64,000 nucleotides of DNA, taken from positions 21,774 to 85,773 of the forward strand of contig NZ_JZDQ02000029.1 of NCBI RefSeq assembly GCF_000960475.2, read 5' to 3'. This stretch comes from Nocardioides luteus (GTDB lineage: Bacteria; Actinomycetota; Actinomycetes; Propionibacteriales; Nocardioidaceae). Below the pieces are notes generated by a model. The model made no database searches and had not been told where the DNA came from. It saw only the letters and a program-made list of their open reading frames with translations. Shown piece after piece: positions 33,628 through 42,069 of this stretch (positions are counted from its first letter, which is position 1; every line of letters starts with the position of its first letter). Made by a program: the position numbers and the translations under genes.

Positions 33628-34398
33628 ATGACCGCCACCGTCGCGCCCACTGTCGCGCCCGCCGTCGTCCTGGACGGCGTCACCCGCACCTACCGGTCCC
33701 GCTCCGGCAGGGTCCACGCCCTGCGCGGCGTGAGCCATGCCTTCGCCGCCGGGACGTTCACCGCCATCATGGGTCCGTCGGGATCGGGCAAGTCCACGCT
33801 GATGCAGATCGCCGCCGGCCTCGACCGGCCCACCGGTGGCAGCGTCCGGGTTGCCGGGACCGGCCTGGCCGGCCTGAACCGGACGACCCTGACGAAGCTG
33901 CGGCGCGAGCTCATGGGCTTCGTGTTCCAGCAGTACAACCTGCTCGACGCGCTCACCGCCTACGACAACGTCGCGCTGCCGGCGCGTCTGGCCGGACGGC
34001 GCGCGGATCGCGCCGAGGTGATCGCAGCCCTCGAGGCGGTCGGTCTGCACGGGCTCGCCAGGAGGCGGCCGCCGGAGCTCTCCGGCGGCCAGCAGCAGCG
34101 GGTCGCCATCGCGCGTGCCCTGCACACCCGGCCCGCGGTGCTCTTCGCCGACGAGCCGACCGGCGCGCTGGACCGTCACGCCGGGCGTGAGGTGCTCGAG
34201 CTGCTGCGTGACCTCGTCGACGCCCCGGGCGTTCACGGGCCGGCGCAGACCATCGTGATGGTCACCCACGACCCGCTCGCCGCCTCGTACGCCGACAGCG
34301 TGCTGTTCCTCGCCGACGGCCGGGTGGTCGGGCAGATGGAGCGCAGCGACCCGGTCCGGATCGGTGCGCGGATGGCCGAGCTCGAGGCCGCCCGATGA
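33628..34398 (+). CDS. ABC transporter ATP-binding protein (LolD/BceA-type)
   Basis: A 256-residue ABC ATPase of the MacB/LolD/BceA group. Walker A GPSGSGKST, Q-loop FVFQQYNLL, signature LSGGQQQRVAIARAL, Walker B VLFADEPTGALD, H-loop IVMVTHD. GGAGG lies just before the ATG at 33628. It pairs with the FtsX-type permease, whose start overlaps its stop by 4 bp. A two-component system with membrane sensor faces it, so a Bce-like peptide-antibiotic sensing and resistance module is plausible. Confidence 0.95.
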   Translation: MTATVAPTVAPAVVLDGVTRTYRSRSGRVHALRGVSHAFAAGTFTAIMGPSGSGKSTLMQIAAGLDRPTGGSVRVAGTGLAGLNRTTLTKLRRELMGFVFQQYNLLDALTAYDNVALPARLAGRRADRAEVIAALEAVGLHGLARRRPPELSGGQQQRVAIARALHTRPAVLFADEPTGALDRHAGREVLELLRDLVDAPGVHGPAQTIVMVTHDPLAASYADSVLFLADGRVVGQMERSDPVRIGARMAELEAAR

Positions 34399-36275
34399 GT
34401 GTCCTTGTGATGGTCTCGCACAGCCTGAAGACCCTGCGCCAGTCCTGGCCGCCGTACGCCGGGGCCGCCGTCGCCCTCGCCGGCGGGATCGCCCTGGTCA
34501 CCCTCGCCACCAACATGCTGGGAGCGCTCGGCACCGTCAGCGACGGGCTCGACCAGCAGACCCGGTCGCAGATCGACGATCTCGGCTCGCTGTTCGGGAT
34601 CATGGCCGGCATCTCGCTCTTCCTGGCGCTCTTCGTGGTCTCCTCGACCTTCGGGTTCGTGGTGGCCACGCGGCGCCGCGAGCTGGGCCTGCTCCGTCTG
34701 CTCGGCGCGACACCACGCCAGGTGCGGACGCTGCTGCTCGGTGAGGCGGTCGCGGTCGCGGCCGTGGGCACGGTGGCCGGCTGTCTGCTCGGCACCGCGG
34801 TCACGGTGCCGGTGCTGCACGTCCTGCATCGGGCCGGGGTCACCCCCGTCCTGCTCACGATGCCCGGCCAGGGCGCGGGATGGGCGATCGCCGCGTCCTG
34901 CGGCGTCGGCGTCGCTCTCGTCGGAGCCTGGCGTGCGGGCGCCCGCGCGGGACGTACGCAGCCGGTCGAGGCACTGCGCGACGCGGTCCTCGAGCGCCGG
35001 CGGCCCACGGTGGTCCAAGGGCTGGTCGCGCTCACCGCGGCCGCCGCGCTGATCGCCACCGCCTGGTTCGCTCCCGGGATGCCGCTGCTGTTCGCCCTGC
35101 TCGTGGGCATGTTCCTCCCGATCGTCGCCGTGATCGGGGCCAATGCCGTCGGCGGCCTGCTCTACACCGAGCTCGCTGCCGTCGCCGGTGCCGCGATGGC
35201 GCGACGGGACCCGGCGGCCCACCTGGCCCGCGATCTCGCCCGCACCAGCGGCCGGATGACCTCCGCCGTGGCGGCGCCGGTGGTGGCCATCATGGCGGTG
35301 GCCGGCTCGATGGTCCTCGCGGTCGGTGCCACCGCCGACTGGAGCGAGGGAGCCGACCGGTCCGCGCTCCATTCGGAGCTGGTCGTCGAGGCGGCGCACC
35401 CCGAGCGGATCCGGGACGTACCCGGGGTCGAGGTGAGCGATGTCCGCCGCACCGCTCGTGTCGGGTTCTGGGACGGTCCCACCGAGGTCGAGGTGGTCGA
35501 TGTCGCCGACGCGGCCGCGACGCGGAGCCTGCAGGCGACGCGGGGGAGCCTGGCCGACCTGCACGGCCGGGCGGTGGCGGTCACCGCCTCCTACGTGACC
35601 GACCTCGGCGGCCGGATCGGTCAGACCCGCCGGATGCGCATCGGCGACCGGCCCGTCGAGGTGCGCCTGGTCGCGGTCGTCCCCGACGCCCCGAACCTGT
35701 GGGCCGACGTCATCGTGCCCGACGACCTGCCGGGCATCGGCAAGGTCGCCCGCGACACCGGAACGGTCTTCGTGCGCACCGACGCCGGCGCGGACGTCGC
35801 CGTGACGGCACGCTCGATCCGGGACACCGGCGCGCAGGTGAGCACCGCCGCCGCGTGGGTCGGCACCGTCTCCGCCGAGGCCCGCGCCACGAACACGGTC
35901 GTCCTGTGGGTGATGCTCGGCCCGGCCGGGGTCTACGCCGCGATCGCGGCCGTCAACGCTGTCCTGATCGGGATGAGCCAGCGCCGCCGCCAGACCGCCA
36001 CCGCCCGGCTCCTCGGTGCCACCCCGGCACAGGTGCGCCGGACCACGCTCTGGGAGACGGTGTTCACCGGCGCCGGCGCCCTGCTGGTCGGCGGCGCGAT
36101 CGCCGCCTTCACCGGCTGGCTGGTCCGGCAGGCAGTCGTACGCGACGTGCCGGACGCGCCGCTGACGGTGCCTTGGCAGGCGCTGTCCGGGATCACCGCG
36201 GCCTGCCTGGTCGTGCTGCTCGCCGCGGCCGTCGCCGGGGCGTACGCGCTGCGGGGCGGGGAAGCGCCCGACTGA
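34395..36275 (+). CDS. FtsX-family ABC transporter permease
   Basis: A 626-residue membrane protein with two FtsX domains. Residues about 20-40 form helix 1, then three helices in the first FtsX domain (FVVATRRRELGLLRLLGATPRQV), further helices near 200-315, an extracytoplasmic region of about 160 residues, and a second FtsX domain at the C-terminus (GMSQRRRQTATARLLGATPAQV) followed by VRRTTLWETVFTGAGALLVG. The doubled FtsX boxes and ten membrane helices match BceB-like and MacB-like exporters. It forms the transporter with the ATPase encoded upstream. Substrate unknown; a membrane-active peptide is likely. Confidence 0.92.
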   Translation: MSVLVMVSHSLKTLRQSWPPYAGAAVALAGGIALVTLATNMLGALGTVSDGLDQQTRSQIDDLGSLFGIMAGISLFLALFVVSSTFGFVVATRRRELGLLRLLGATPRQVRTLLLGEAVAVAAVGTVAGCLLGTAVTVPVLHVLHRAGVTPVLLTMPGQGAGWAIAASCGVGVALVGAWRAGARAGRTQPVEALRDAVLERRRPTVVQGLVALTAAAALIATAWFAPGMPLLFALLVGMFLPIVAVIGANAVGGLLYTELAAVAGAAMARRDPAAHLARDLARTSGRMTSAVAAPVVAIMAVAGSMVLAVGATADWSEGADRSALHSELVVEAAHPERIRDVPGVEVSDVRRTARVGFWDGPTEVEVVDVADAAATRSLQATRGSLADLHGRAVAVTASYVTDLGGRIGQTRRMRIGDRPVEVRLVAVVPDAPNLWADVIVPDDLPGIGKVARDTGTVFVRTDAGADVAVTARSIRDTGAQVSTAAAWVGTVSAEARATNTVVLWVMLGPAGVYAAIAAVNAVLIGMSQRRRQTATARLLGATPAQVRRTTLWETVFTGAGALLVGGAIAAFTGWLVRQAVVRDVPDAPLTVPWQALSGITAACLVVLLAAAVAGAYALRGGEAPD

Positions 36276-36306
36276 CCTTTCCAGGGGATTAAGTAGTCTT
36301 TGCCGC

Positions 36307-36852
36307 GTGACGGAGATGGACGGCGTACTCACCCAGGACGGCATCGGCGAGGGCGACGGGCTGGAGCGGCTGTGGACGCCCTACCGGATGGCCTACATCC
36401 GTGGGGAGAACAAGCCCAGCGACCCGTCGGAGACGAAGTGCCCGTTCTGCCGGGTGCCGACGCTCGAGGATGCCGAGGGCCTGGTCGTCCACCGCGGCGA
36501 GACCTGCTTCGTCGTGCTCAACCTCTATCCGTACGCCCCGGGCCACATGATGGTGTGCCCCTACCGTCACGTCGCCGGCTACGTCGAAACCACGGACGAG
36601 GAGGCCGCCGAGATGGCGGTGCTGACCAAGCAGGCCGTACGCACCCTCGCCGGCGTCTCGCGCGCCGAGGGCTTCAACATCGGCATGAACCAGGGCACCG
36701 CCGGTGGCGCGGGCATCGCCGCCCATCTGCACCAGCACATCGTGCCCCGCTGGGTCGGCGACCAGAACTTCATGCCGATCATCGGGCGCACCAAGACCCT
36801 GCCGCAGCTGCTCACCGACACCCGGCAGCTGCTCGCCGACGCCTGGGGTTAG
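36307..36852 (+). CDS. HIT-domain protein (AP4A phosphorylase-like)
   Basis: A 181-residue HIT-superfamily protein. The catalytic histidine triad reads HLHQHIV near residues 139-145, preceded by GFNIGMNQGTAGGAG. A possible zinc site is CPFCR near residue 39. Length and layout match the M. tuberculosis Rv2613c-type diadenosine tetraphosphate phosphorylase family, which splits Ap4A with phosphate. The GTG at 36307 is the start; a second GTG is not needed. The converging S41 gene ends 12 bp after its stop. It is a housekeeping gene by family and shows no clear link to its neighbours. Confidence 0.9.
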   Translation: MTEMDGVLTQDGIGEGDGLERLWTPYRMAYIRGENKPSDPSETKCPFCRVPTLEDAEGLVVHRGETCFVVLNLYPYAPGHMMVCPYRHVAGYVETTDEEAAEMAVLTKQAVRTLAGVSRAEGFNIGMNQGTAGGAGIAAHLHQHIVPRWVGDQNFMPIIGRTKTLPQLLTDTRQLLADAWG

Positions 36853-36863
36853 TCACCGCGTCG

Positions 36864-37700
36864 TCACAGCACGAGCGCGGCCTCGAGGGCATCCTCGGAC
36901 GGGCAGGGGCGATCCGGGACGACACCGACACCTTCCCAGTTGGTCCCGGTGACGGCGTTGACGGACCGTGCGACGGGGACATGCAGCTGGAGGTGCTCGG
37001 TGAGGTCGAACGCCTCACGCGGATGCGCCCCGCCGCCGGTGGTCTCTCCGACGACCACGGCGCGACCGAGCGACTGGAGGTCGTAGGCCAGCTCCTCTCC
37101 GCCGCTGAAGGTGCACGCACTGGTGAGGACGACGACCGGCACGTCCGGCAGCCGTGGGGAGACCTCAGGGGTCGTGATCGAGGACTCGGTGGTGCCGTCT
37201 CTGTGCACCAGATCCTGCAGGTGCACAGGGTCCGCACCCATCAGGTGGCTGACCAGGAGCGCGACCGACTCGGGCACACCGCCGAGACAGCCGCGCAGGT
37301 CGAGGATCAGCCGGTCGACGCCCTCGAGAAGCAGGTACGCCGCAGCGGCCGCCGGTCCGGCATGCTCCGGGGGCGGAATGACGGGCCCGATCGTCATCAG
37401 GCCGACGTTGCCCTCGAGACGCCGCACCTCGGTGATCCCGGGACCGTCGACGCGGCTCACGGCAGCGAAGTGGGCACGGATCGCCTCCTCGTCCGCCTCC
37501 GGAGGGACCCCCTCGGGGTAGTGCCTCACCCGGAGATGGAGATCGCCGTTGACCGACTGCAGCGCCGCGGTGAGCGTCGCGGCGGCTTCCGGTCCGTCGC
37601 CGTCGAGGGTGACGTCCGCCAGCGTGGCGGCGATCCGGTCGGCCACGTCGGGAAAGACGTAGTGGGAGCGGACGAGGTCCTGGATACGTGTGATGAGCAT
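36864..37700 (-). CDS. S41-family peptidase-like protein
   Basis: A 278-residue protein of the S41 tail-specific peptidase/IRBP-like family. The N-terminal part is a helical bundle (SHYVFPDVADRIAATL), and the catalytic domain has VDRLILDLRGCLGG and VVLTSACTFSGGEELAYDL, where the serine of TFSGGEE is the probable nucleophile. VVVGETTGGGAHP is the second conserved block. No PDZ domain or signal peptide is present, so it is probably cytoplasmic. It is divergent from an ArsR-type gene, with two operator-like repeats in the 57-bp gap. The ATG at 37700 was chosen because the longer reading would overlap that region. Confidence 0.85.
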   Translation of the reverse strand: MLITRIQDLVRSHYVFPDVADRIAATLADVTLDGDGPEAAATLTAALQSVNGDLHLRVRHYPEGVPPEADEEAIRAHFAAVSRVDGPGITEVRRLEGNVGLMTIGPVIPPPEHAGPAAAAAYLLLEGVDRLILDLRGCLGGVPESVALLVSHLMGADPVHLQDLVHRDGTTESSITTPEVSPRLPDVPVVVLTSACTFSGGEELAYDLQSLGRAVVVGETTGGGAHPREAFDLTEHLQLHVPVARSVNAVTGTNWEGVGVVPDRPCPSEDALEAALVL

Positions 37701-37721
37701 GGTCAGAGTCGACCGCACCCC

Positions 37722-37749
37722 TTGACGAAGCGTCAAAGGTTCTTGACGC
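37722..37749. promoter_or_regulatory. TTGACG operator-like repeats between S41 and ArsR genes
   Basis: TTGACGAAGCGTCAA (37722-37736) is an inverted repeat of TTGACG with 3-bp centre. A further TTGACGC copy lies at 37743-37749, 21 bp after the first, two helical turns away. It fills the 57-bp gap between the divergent S41 peptidase and ArsR-type genes and is a good candidate for the regulator's own binding site. Confidence 0.6.
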
Positions 37750-37757
37750 TTGATTTC

Positions 37758-38267
37758 ATGGAGCCACCGATCACCCAGGCGACGCCCGCACAGGTGCAGG
37801 CGCTCGCGCACCCGACACGACACCGGATATGGCGTGCCAGCGGCAACGAGGGAGCCACCGTCAGCCAGCTCAGCCATCGGCTGAAGGTCAACAAGGGCAA
37901 CGTCGCCCATCACGTGAAGGTGCTGGTCGAGGTGGGTCTGCTGCGCCCGGACCGCACCAGGACCGTGCGAGGCGGAACCGAGCAGTACTACGTCACCACG
38001 GCACGCCGCATCAGCGTCGATGACGACCAGGATGCCGTCCGGGCGATGTTCGCATCGATCGCCGAGGACCTTGTCGGCGCCGAGGCCCCGCTGATCAACC
38101 ACCGCACCATCCGGCTCACCCGACGCCAGGCCAAGGCACTGGCCGAGCACCTCGACCGCGTGGTGAACGACCTCCACCCGGCCTCGCCCGACGAGCCGGC
38201 CCATGGCGTGCTGGTGAGCGTCTACCGACATCAGCCGACGATGCGGGTCGGCTCCTCGCCGAGGTAG
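37758..38267 (+). CDS. ArsR-like helix-turn-helix regulator
   Basis: A 169-residue regulator. Residues about 12-85 form a winged helix of the ArsR/helix-turn-helix type (VQALAHPTRHRIW, EGATVSQLSHRLKVNKGNVAHHVKVLVEVGLL). The rest is a helical region (about 105-140) with LTRRQAKALAEHLDR and no metal-binding cysteine motif, so it is not a classical arsenic or metal sensor. It is divergent from the S41 gene, and palindromes with TTGACG in the gap make it the likely controller of both. The last 13 residues overlap, on the opposite strand, the coding-like tail at 38231-38376. Confidence 0.82.
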   Translation: MEPPITQATPAQVQALAHPTRHRIWRASGNEGATVSQLSHRLKVNKGNVAHHVKVLVEVGLLRPDRTRTVRGGTEQYYVTTARRISVDDDQDAVRAMFASIAEDLVGAEAPLINHRTIRLTRRQAKALAEHLDRVVNDLHPASPDEPAHGVLVSVYRHQPTMRVGSSPR

Positions 38268-38376
38268 GGAGCCATGCTGCGGACGTCCTGGCAGAAGAGG
38301 TGGGAGTCGCCGGCCATCAGCTGCTGGCCGACACCCGCTCGGGGGGCTGGACCCAGGAGTCCAGACCCCCGGCCGG
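38231..38376 (-). other. Coding-like frame without start, possible gene remnant
   Basis: On the minus strand an open frame ends with TGA at 38231-38233 and reads back to about 38376. Its codons end in G or C almost without exception, as in real genes here. The end translates as QQLMAGDSHLFCQDVRSMA and then PYLGEEPTRIVG, which looks like a protein tail. No start codon with a Shine-Dalgarno sequence exists and the frame overlaps the terminator and ArsR end. It may be a remnant of a deleted gene. Confidence 0.25.
38341..38370. terminator. Bidirectional terminator-like stem-loop
   Basis: GGGGG(G)CTGGAC at 38341-38352 pairs with GTCCAGACCCCC at 38359-38370, with one mismatch and a 6-nt loop. It lies between the convergent ArsR gene (ends 38267) and the permease gene (ends 38378), so it may serve both. 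Confidence 0.6.
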
Positions 38377-38377
38377 A

Positions 38378-39772
38378 TCAGACGATCGCCCAGGCCACGG
38401 CGGCGGCCGCGAAGCCGGTGACCGAGAGCACGGTCTCCAGCACGGTCCAGGTCGCCAGGGTCTGCTTCACGGTGAGGTTGAAGTAGCGCGAGACGATCCA
38501 GAAGCCGCCGTCGTTGACGTGGCTGAGGATGATCGAGCCGGCGGCGATCGCGACCGCGATCACGGCGAGCTCGGGCTGCGAGTAGCCGTCGCCCAGGGTG
38601 GGCGCGACGATGCCGCCGGTGGTCACGATCGCCACGGTCGCGGAGCCCTGGGCGATCCGGAGGCCGCAGGAGATGACGTAGGCCAGCAGCAGGACCGGGA
38701 GGCCGGCGTCGGCGAGCACCTCGGCGAGGGCGGCGCCCACGCCGGTCGCGGAGATGACGGAGCCGAAGAACGCGCCGGCACCGACGACGAGCAGGATCAT
38801 GCCGACCGGTCGCAGCGAGGCGCCGGTGAACTCCGAGATCTCCTCGAGCCTCATGCCGCGGCGGATGCCGAGCAGCCAGAAGGCGAGCAGCACGGCGATG
38901 GTGAGCGCGATCGCCGGGTTGCCGAGGAAGGTGAGCACGCTGAGCAGCCGGCCCGGGTCGAGCAGCATCGTGCCGAAGGTCGCGCCCAGGATCAGGACCA
39001 GCGGCACCGCGATCACCCCGAGGACCAGGGCGAGCGAGACCGGGGCGACCGGCGTCCTGTCCTGCTCCTGCTCAGCCTCGGTCTCGGCGACCAGCATCTC
39101 CTCGGGCACCGAGACCTGGACCCGCGGCGCGATCCACATCGGGAAGAGGATCCCGGCCGCGGCGAACGCCGGCAGGCCGCAGAGCAGACCCATGATGATC
39201 AGCCAGCCGAGGTCGACACCGAGGAGTCCGCCCAGGGCCGTCGGGCCGGGGTGGGGCGGTAGGAACGCGTGGGTCATCGACAGACCCGCGAGGACGGGGA
39301 GGGCGTAGAGGACGAGCGAGCGACCGCCTCGGTGGGCCGCGACGTACACCAGCGGGGCGAGGACGAAGATGCCGATGTCGAAGAAGACCGGGATGCCGAA
39401 GATCAGGCCGACCAGGCCCATCGCGACCGGGGTGCCGCGCTCGCCGAAGATGCCGATCAGCTTGGAGGCGAGCACGTCGGCGCCGCCGGACCGCTCGAGC
39501 AGCGAGCCCAGCACGGTGCCGAGACCGATGATGAGCGCGATGTGGCCGAGCACGCCGCCGAAGCCGGTCTCGATGAGCGACTCCTTCGAGGCGAGGGCCG
39601 TGCCGACCATCTGCTCGACGGAGAGACCGGCCGCGACGGCCAGGCCGATGCCGCTGATGAAGAGGGCGATGAAGGGTTCGAGCTTCACCTTGATGATCAA
39701 GAAGAGGAGCACGGCGATCGCCACTGCGCAGAGCAGCAGCAGCCCGGTCGTGCTTGTCTGGAGCCAATGCAT
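38378..39772 (-). CDS. GntP-family sugar-acid:H+ symporter
   Basis: A 464-residue membrane protein of the gluconate permease family with about 13 membrane helices. Family signatures include GFGGVLGHIALIIGLGTVLGSLLERSGGA, GIPVFFDIGIFVLAPLVYV and HAFLPPHPGPTALGG. Members import gluconate, idonate, galactonate and similar acids with protons. Here it is the last gene of the minus-strand unit whose other genes encode a KDPG aldolase, an N-acyl-amino-acid deacylase-like amidohydrolase and a PLP enzyme. An N-acylated aldonic acid such as N-acetyl-D-glucosaminate is the inferred cargo. The 34-bp gap to the aldolase gene has no promoter. Confidence 0.9.
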   Translation of the reverse strand: MHWLQTSTTGLLLLCAVAIAVLLFLIIKVKLEPFIALFISGIGLAVAAGLSVEQMVGTALASKESLIETGFGGVLGHIALIIGLGTVLGSLLERSGGADVLASKLIGIFGERGTPVAMGLVGLIFGIPVFFDIGIFVLAPLVYVAAHRGGRSLVLYALPVLAGLSMTHAFLPPHPGPTALGGLLGVDLGWLIIMGLLCGLPAFAAAGILFPMWIAPRVQVSVPEEMLVAETEAEQEQDRTPVAPVSLALVLGVIAVPLVLILGATFGTMLLDPGRLLSVLTFLGNPAIALTIAVLLAFWLLGIRRGMRLEEISEFTGASLRPVGMILLVVGAGAFFGSVISATGVGAALAEVLADAGLPVLLLAYVISCGLRIAQGSATVAIVTTGGIVAPTLGDGYSQPELAVIAVAIAAGSIILSHVNDGGFWIVSRYFNLTVKQTLATWTVLETVLSVTGFAAAAVAWAIV

Positions 39773-39806
39773 GGTCGGTTCTCCTGTGGGTCAGGTGGGG
39801 GACGGT

Positions 39807-40451
39807 TCAGCGCAGAGCAGCGCGGAACCGGGCGGCGTTGGTGGTGATCTGCTCCCACCGGGCCTCGTCGACGTCGGCGGGCTTCACCACCGACGTCCCG
39901 GCGGTCACGGCGATGGCGCCGGCCCGTAGGAACTCCGCGGCGTTGTCGTCGTCGACTCCGCCGGAAGGGATCAGGGCGACCTCGGGGAACGGCCCCCGCA
40001 GGTCGGAGAAGTAGCGCGGGCCGACGGCCCGGGCCGGGAAGATCTTGACCGCGTCGGCGCCGAGTGCGGTCGCGGTCAGGACCTCGGTCGGGGTGAGCGC
40101 GCCGAGGACGACGGCGGCACCGGCGGCATGACCCGCGGCGACGATCTCCGCGGCCTCCGCCGGCAGACCCGGCGTGACCAGGAACCTCGCCCCGGCGGCG
40201 AGGGCGGCGCGAGCCTGGTCGACGGTCAGCACCGTCCCGGCGCCGATGACGATGTCGTCCTCGGCCCGGGCGGTGACGTCGGCGAGGAGATTGGTCAGGC
40301 CCGGCGTCGTGTAGGTCAGCTCCACGGTCCGGATGCCGCCGGCCGCCAGGGCGTGGCACAGCGCGACCGGATCCTCGAGCCGGGAGGCGCGTACGACGAC
40401 CAGCGCCCGGTCGGCGCGGAGCGTGTCGATCACGGGGTTGCTGGCGTTCAT
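39807..40451 (-). CDS. eda: 2-dehydro-3-deoxy-phosphogluconate (KDPG) aldolase
   Basis: A 214-residue class I aldolase of the KDPG/KHG family. The Schiff-base lysine lies in AVKIFPARAVGP, and IGAGTVLTVDQARAAL and FLVTPG are the other conserved blocks. It splits KDPG to pyruvate and glyceraldehyde 3-phosphate, the final step of the proposed pathway. The start ATG at 40451 overlaps the stop of the amidohydrolase gene (4 bp). No gluconate dehydratase (Edd) lies nearby, so KDPG must come from the KDG kinase at 43530, consistent with a KDG-forming route and not with the classical Entner-Doudoroff path. Confidence 0.93.
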   Translation of the reverse strand: MNASNPVIDTLRADRALVVVRASRLEDPVALCHALAAGGIRTVELTYTTPGLTNLLADVTARAEDDIVIGAGTVLTVDQARAALAAGARFLVTPGLPAEAAEIVAAGHAAGAAVVLGALTPTEVLTATALGADAVKIFPARAVGPRYFSDLRGPFPEVALIPSGGVDDDNAAEFLRAGAIAVTAGTSVVKPADVDEARWEQITTNAARFRAALR

Positions 40452-42058
40452 CGGGGTCGGGTTCCTTCCTCGGTGCGGCGCAGCGCCCGGCCGGGCAGCG
40501 CGTCGGTGCGGTGGCCGTCCTCGATGACGGCGGTGCCGTTGACCAGCACCCAGTCGATGCCGCGCGCCTGCTGCTGCGGCTCCTCGAAGGTGGCGGTGTC
40601 CTGGACGGTGTCGGGGTCGAAGAGCACCAGGTCGGCGGCGTACCCCTCGCGGACCAGACCGCGCTCGCGCAGCCGCAGCCGGGAGGCGGGGCGGCCGGTC
40701 AGGTGGTGGACGCAGTCGACCAGGTCGAGCACGCCGAGGTCGCGTACGTAGCGGGCCAGGTAGCGGGGAAAGGTGCCCCACGCGCGCGGGTGCGGGCGCT
40801 CGCCGACGAGGATGGCGTCGCTGCCCCCGCAGTGGGTGCGGTGCCGCATGATCGTCTGCACGTTCTCCTCGTGGCCGACGTGCTGCAGGATCGTGGTGGC
40901 CATCCGGTCGCGGACGAGCAGGTCGAAGAAGACCTCGGTGGCCACCTGGCCGGACTCCTCGGCGATCTCGGCGACGGTGCGGCCGACGTGGCGCGACAGC
41001 TCGGGGTTGCGTACGCCGCTGATCTGGATCGTGCGCCAGTCGGTGACGCAGCCGTGGCAGCCGTCGGTGCCGACGTGGTCGAGCTCGTGCGCTATCCGGG
41101 CACGGTCGGTCGGGTCCGCGATCCGGGCGAGCAGGGCGTCCGGGCCGCCCGCGGTCGACCAGCTGGGCAGCACCGCGCTGAGCGTGGTGGCGCCGGGGAG
41201 GTAGGGGTAGGTGTCGAGGGTGATGTCGACGCCGTCGGCCAGGCCGGCCTCGATGAGGTCGACCAGCTCACCGGCACGCCCGCGGTTGGGCTCGAAGTTC
41301 ATGGTCGCGTGGGTGAGGTGGAGGGCGCACCCGGAGGTGCGGGCGACCTCGATCATCTCCGCGTACGCGTCGAGGGCCCCGGCCCCGTAGGACCGGTGGT
41401 GCGGGCTGTAGTAGCCGCCCGCCTCGGCGACGACCCGGCACAGCGTGGCCAGCTCCTCGTCGTCGGCGAACATGCTCGGCGGGTAGGTCAGCCCGCTGCT
41501 CATCCCGACCGCGCCCTCCTCGAGACCGACCCGGAGCAGCCGGGCCATCTCGGCGACCTCGGCGGAGGTCGCGGGCCGGTTGTCCGGGCCGACGACCATC
41601 AGCCGCAGCGTCCCCTGCGGCACGAGGTACGCCGCGTTGCACGCGATCCCGCGGTCGAGCCGGTCCAGGTAGCCGGCGACGGTGTCCCAGTCGAAGTCGA
41701 AGTCGTCGGGCTCACCGTTCCAGCCTGCGATCTGCCGGCGCAGCTGGGCCCGCGCGGCGGCGTCGGCCGGCGCGAACGAGAGTCCGTCCTGTCCGACGAC
41801 CTCGAGCGTGACGCCCTGGCTCACCTTGGCGGTATGGTCGGGGTTCACCAGGATCTGCAGGTCCGAGTGGGCGTGCATGTCGATGAACCCCGGGGTCAGC
41901 GCCCGCCCGGCGGCGTCGATGGTGCGCCCCGCGGCCGGCACCGAACCGTCGGTGTGGATGCCGGTGATCCGGCCCGCGTCGATGCTGACGTGGGCGGGGA
42001 AGGCCGGGGCGCCGCTGCCGTCGATGACGGTCGCGTCCCTGATCAGCAGGTCGGTCAT
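40448..42058 (-). CDS. N-acyl-D-amino-acid deacylase-like amidohydrolase (candidate N-acetylglucosaminate deacetylase)
   Basis: A 536-residue amidohydrolase of the D-aminoacylase family. The metal motif HAHSD (H62, H64) and the histidines in YYSPHH (near 220) and LHLTH (250) are in place, as is the HPRAWGTFPR block near residue 424. The position of the metal-bridging cysteine in classical D-aminoacylases (VGNCG) reads VGQDG here, so the metal site differs. The usual reaction is removal of an N-acyl group from D-amino acids. Given the KDG kinase, aldolase and PLP dehydratase around it, deacetylation of N-acetyl-D-glucosaminate is inferred. The gene lies 11 bp after the PLP enzyme gene. Confidence 0.88.
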   Translation of the reverse strand: MTDLLIRDATVIDGSGAPAFPAHVSIDAGRITGIHTDGSVPAAGRTIDAAGRALTPGFIDMHAHSDLQILVNPDHTAKVSQGVTLEVVGQDGLSFAPADAAARAQLRRQIAGWNGEPDDFDFDWDTVAGYLDRLDRGIACNAAYLVPQGTLRLMVVGPDNRPATSAEVAEMARLLRVGLEEGAVGMSSGLTYPPSMFADDEELATLCRVVAEAGGYYSPHHRSYGAGALDAYAEMIEVARTSGCALHLTHATMNFEPNRGRAGELVDLIEAGLADGVDITLDTYPYLPGATTLSAVLPSWSTAGGPDALLARIADPTDRARIAHELDHVGTDGCHGCVTDWRTIQISGVRNPELSRHVGRTVAEIAEESGQVATEVFFDLLVRDRMATTILQHVGHEENVQTIMRHRTHCGGSDAILVGERPHPRAWGTFPRYLARYVRDLGVLDLVDCVHHLTGRPASRLRLRERGLVREGYAADLVLFDPDTVQDTATFEEPQQQARGIDWVLVNGTAVIEDGHRTDALPGRALRRTEEGTRPR

Positions 42059-42069
42059 GGTCGTTCCTC

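Noticed and set aside
33628..36275. LolCDE-type lipoprotein exporter
   Set aside because: The large FtsX protein with two FtsX domains and the adjacent membrane-sensing two-component system fit a Bce/MacB-like exporter better, and lipoprotein sorting to an outer membrane is not expected in this lineage.
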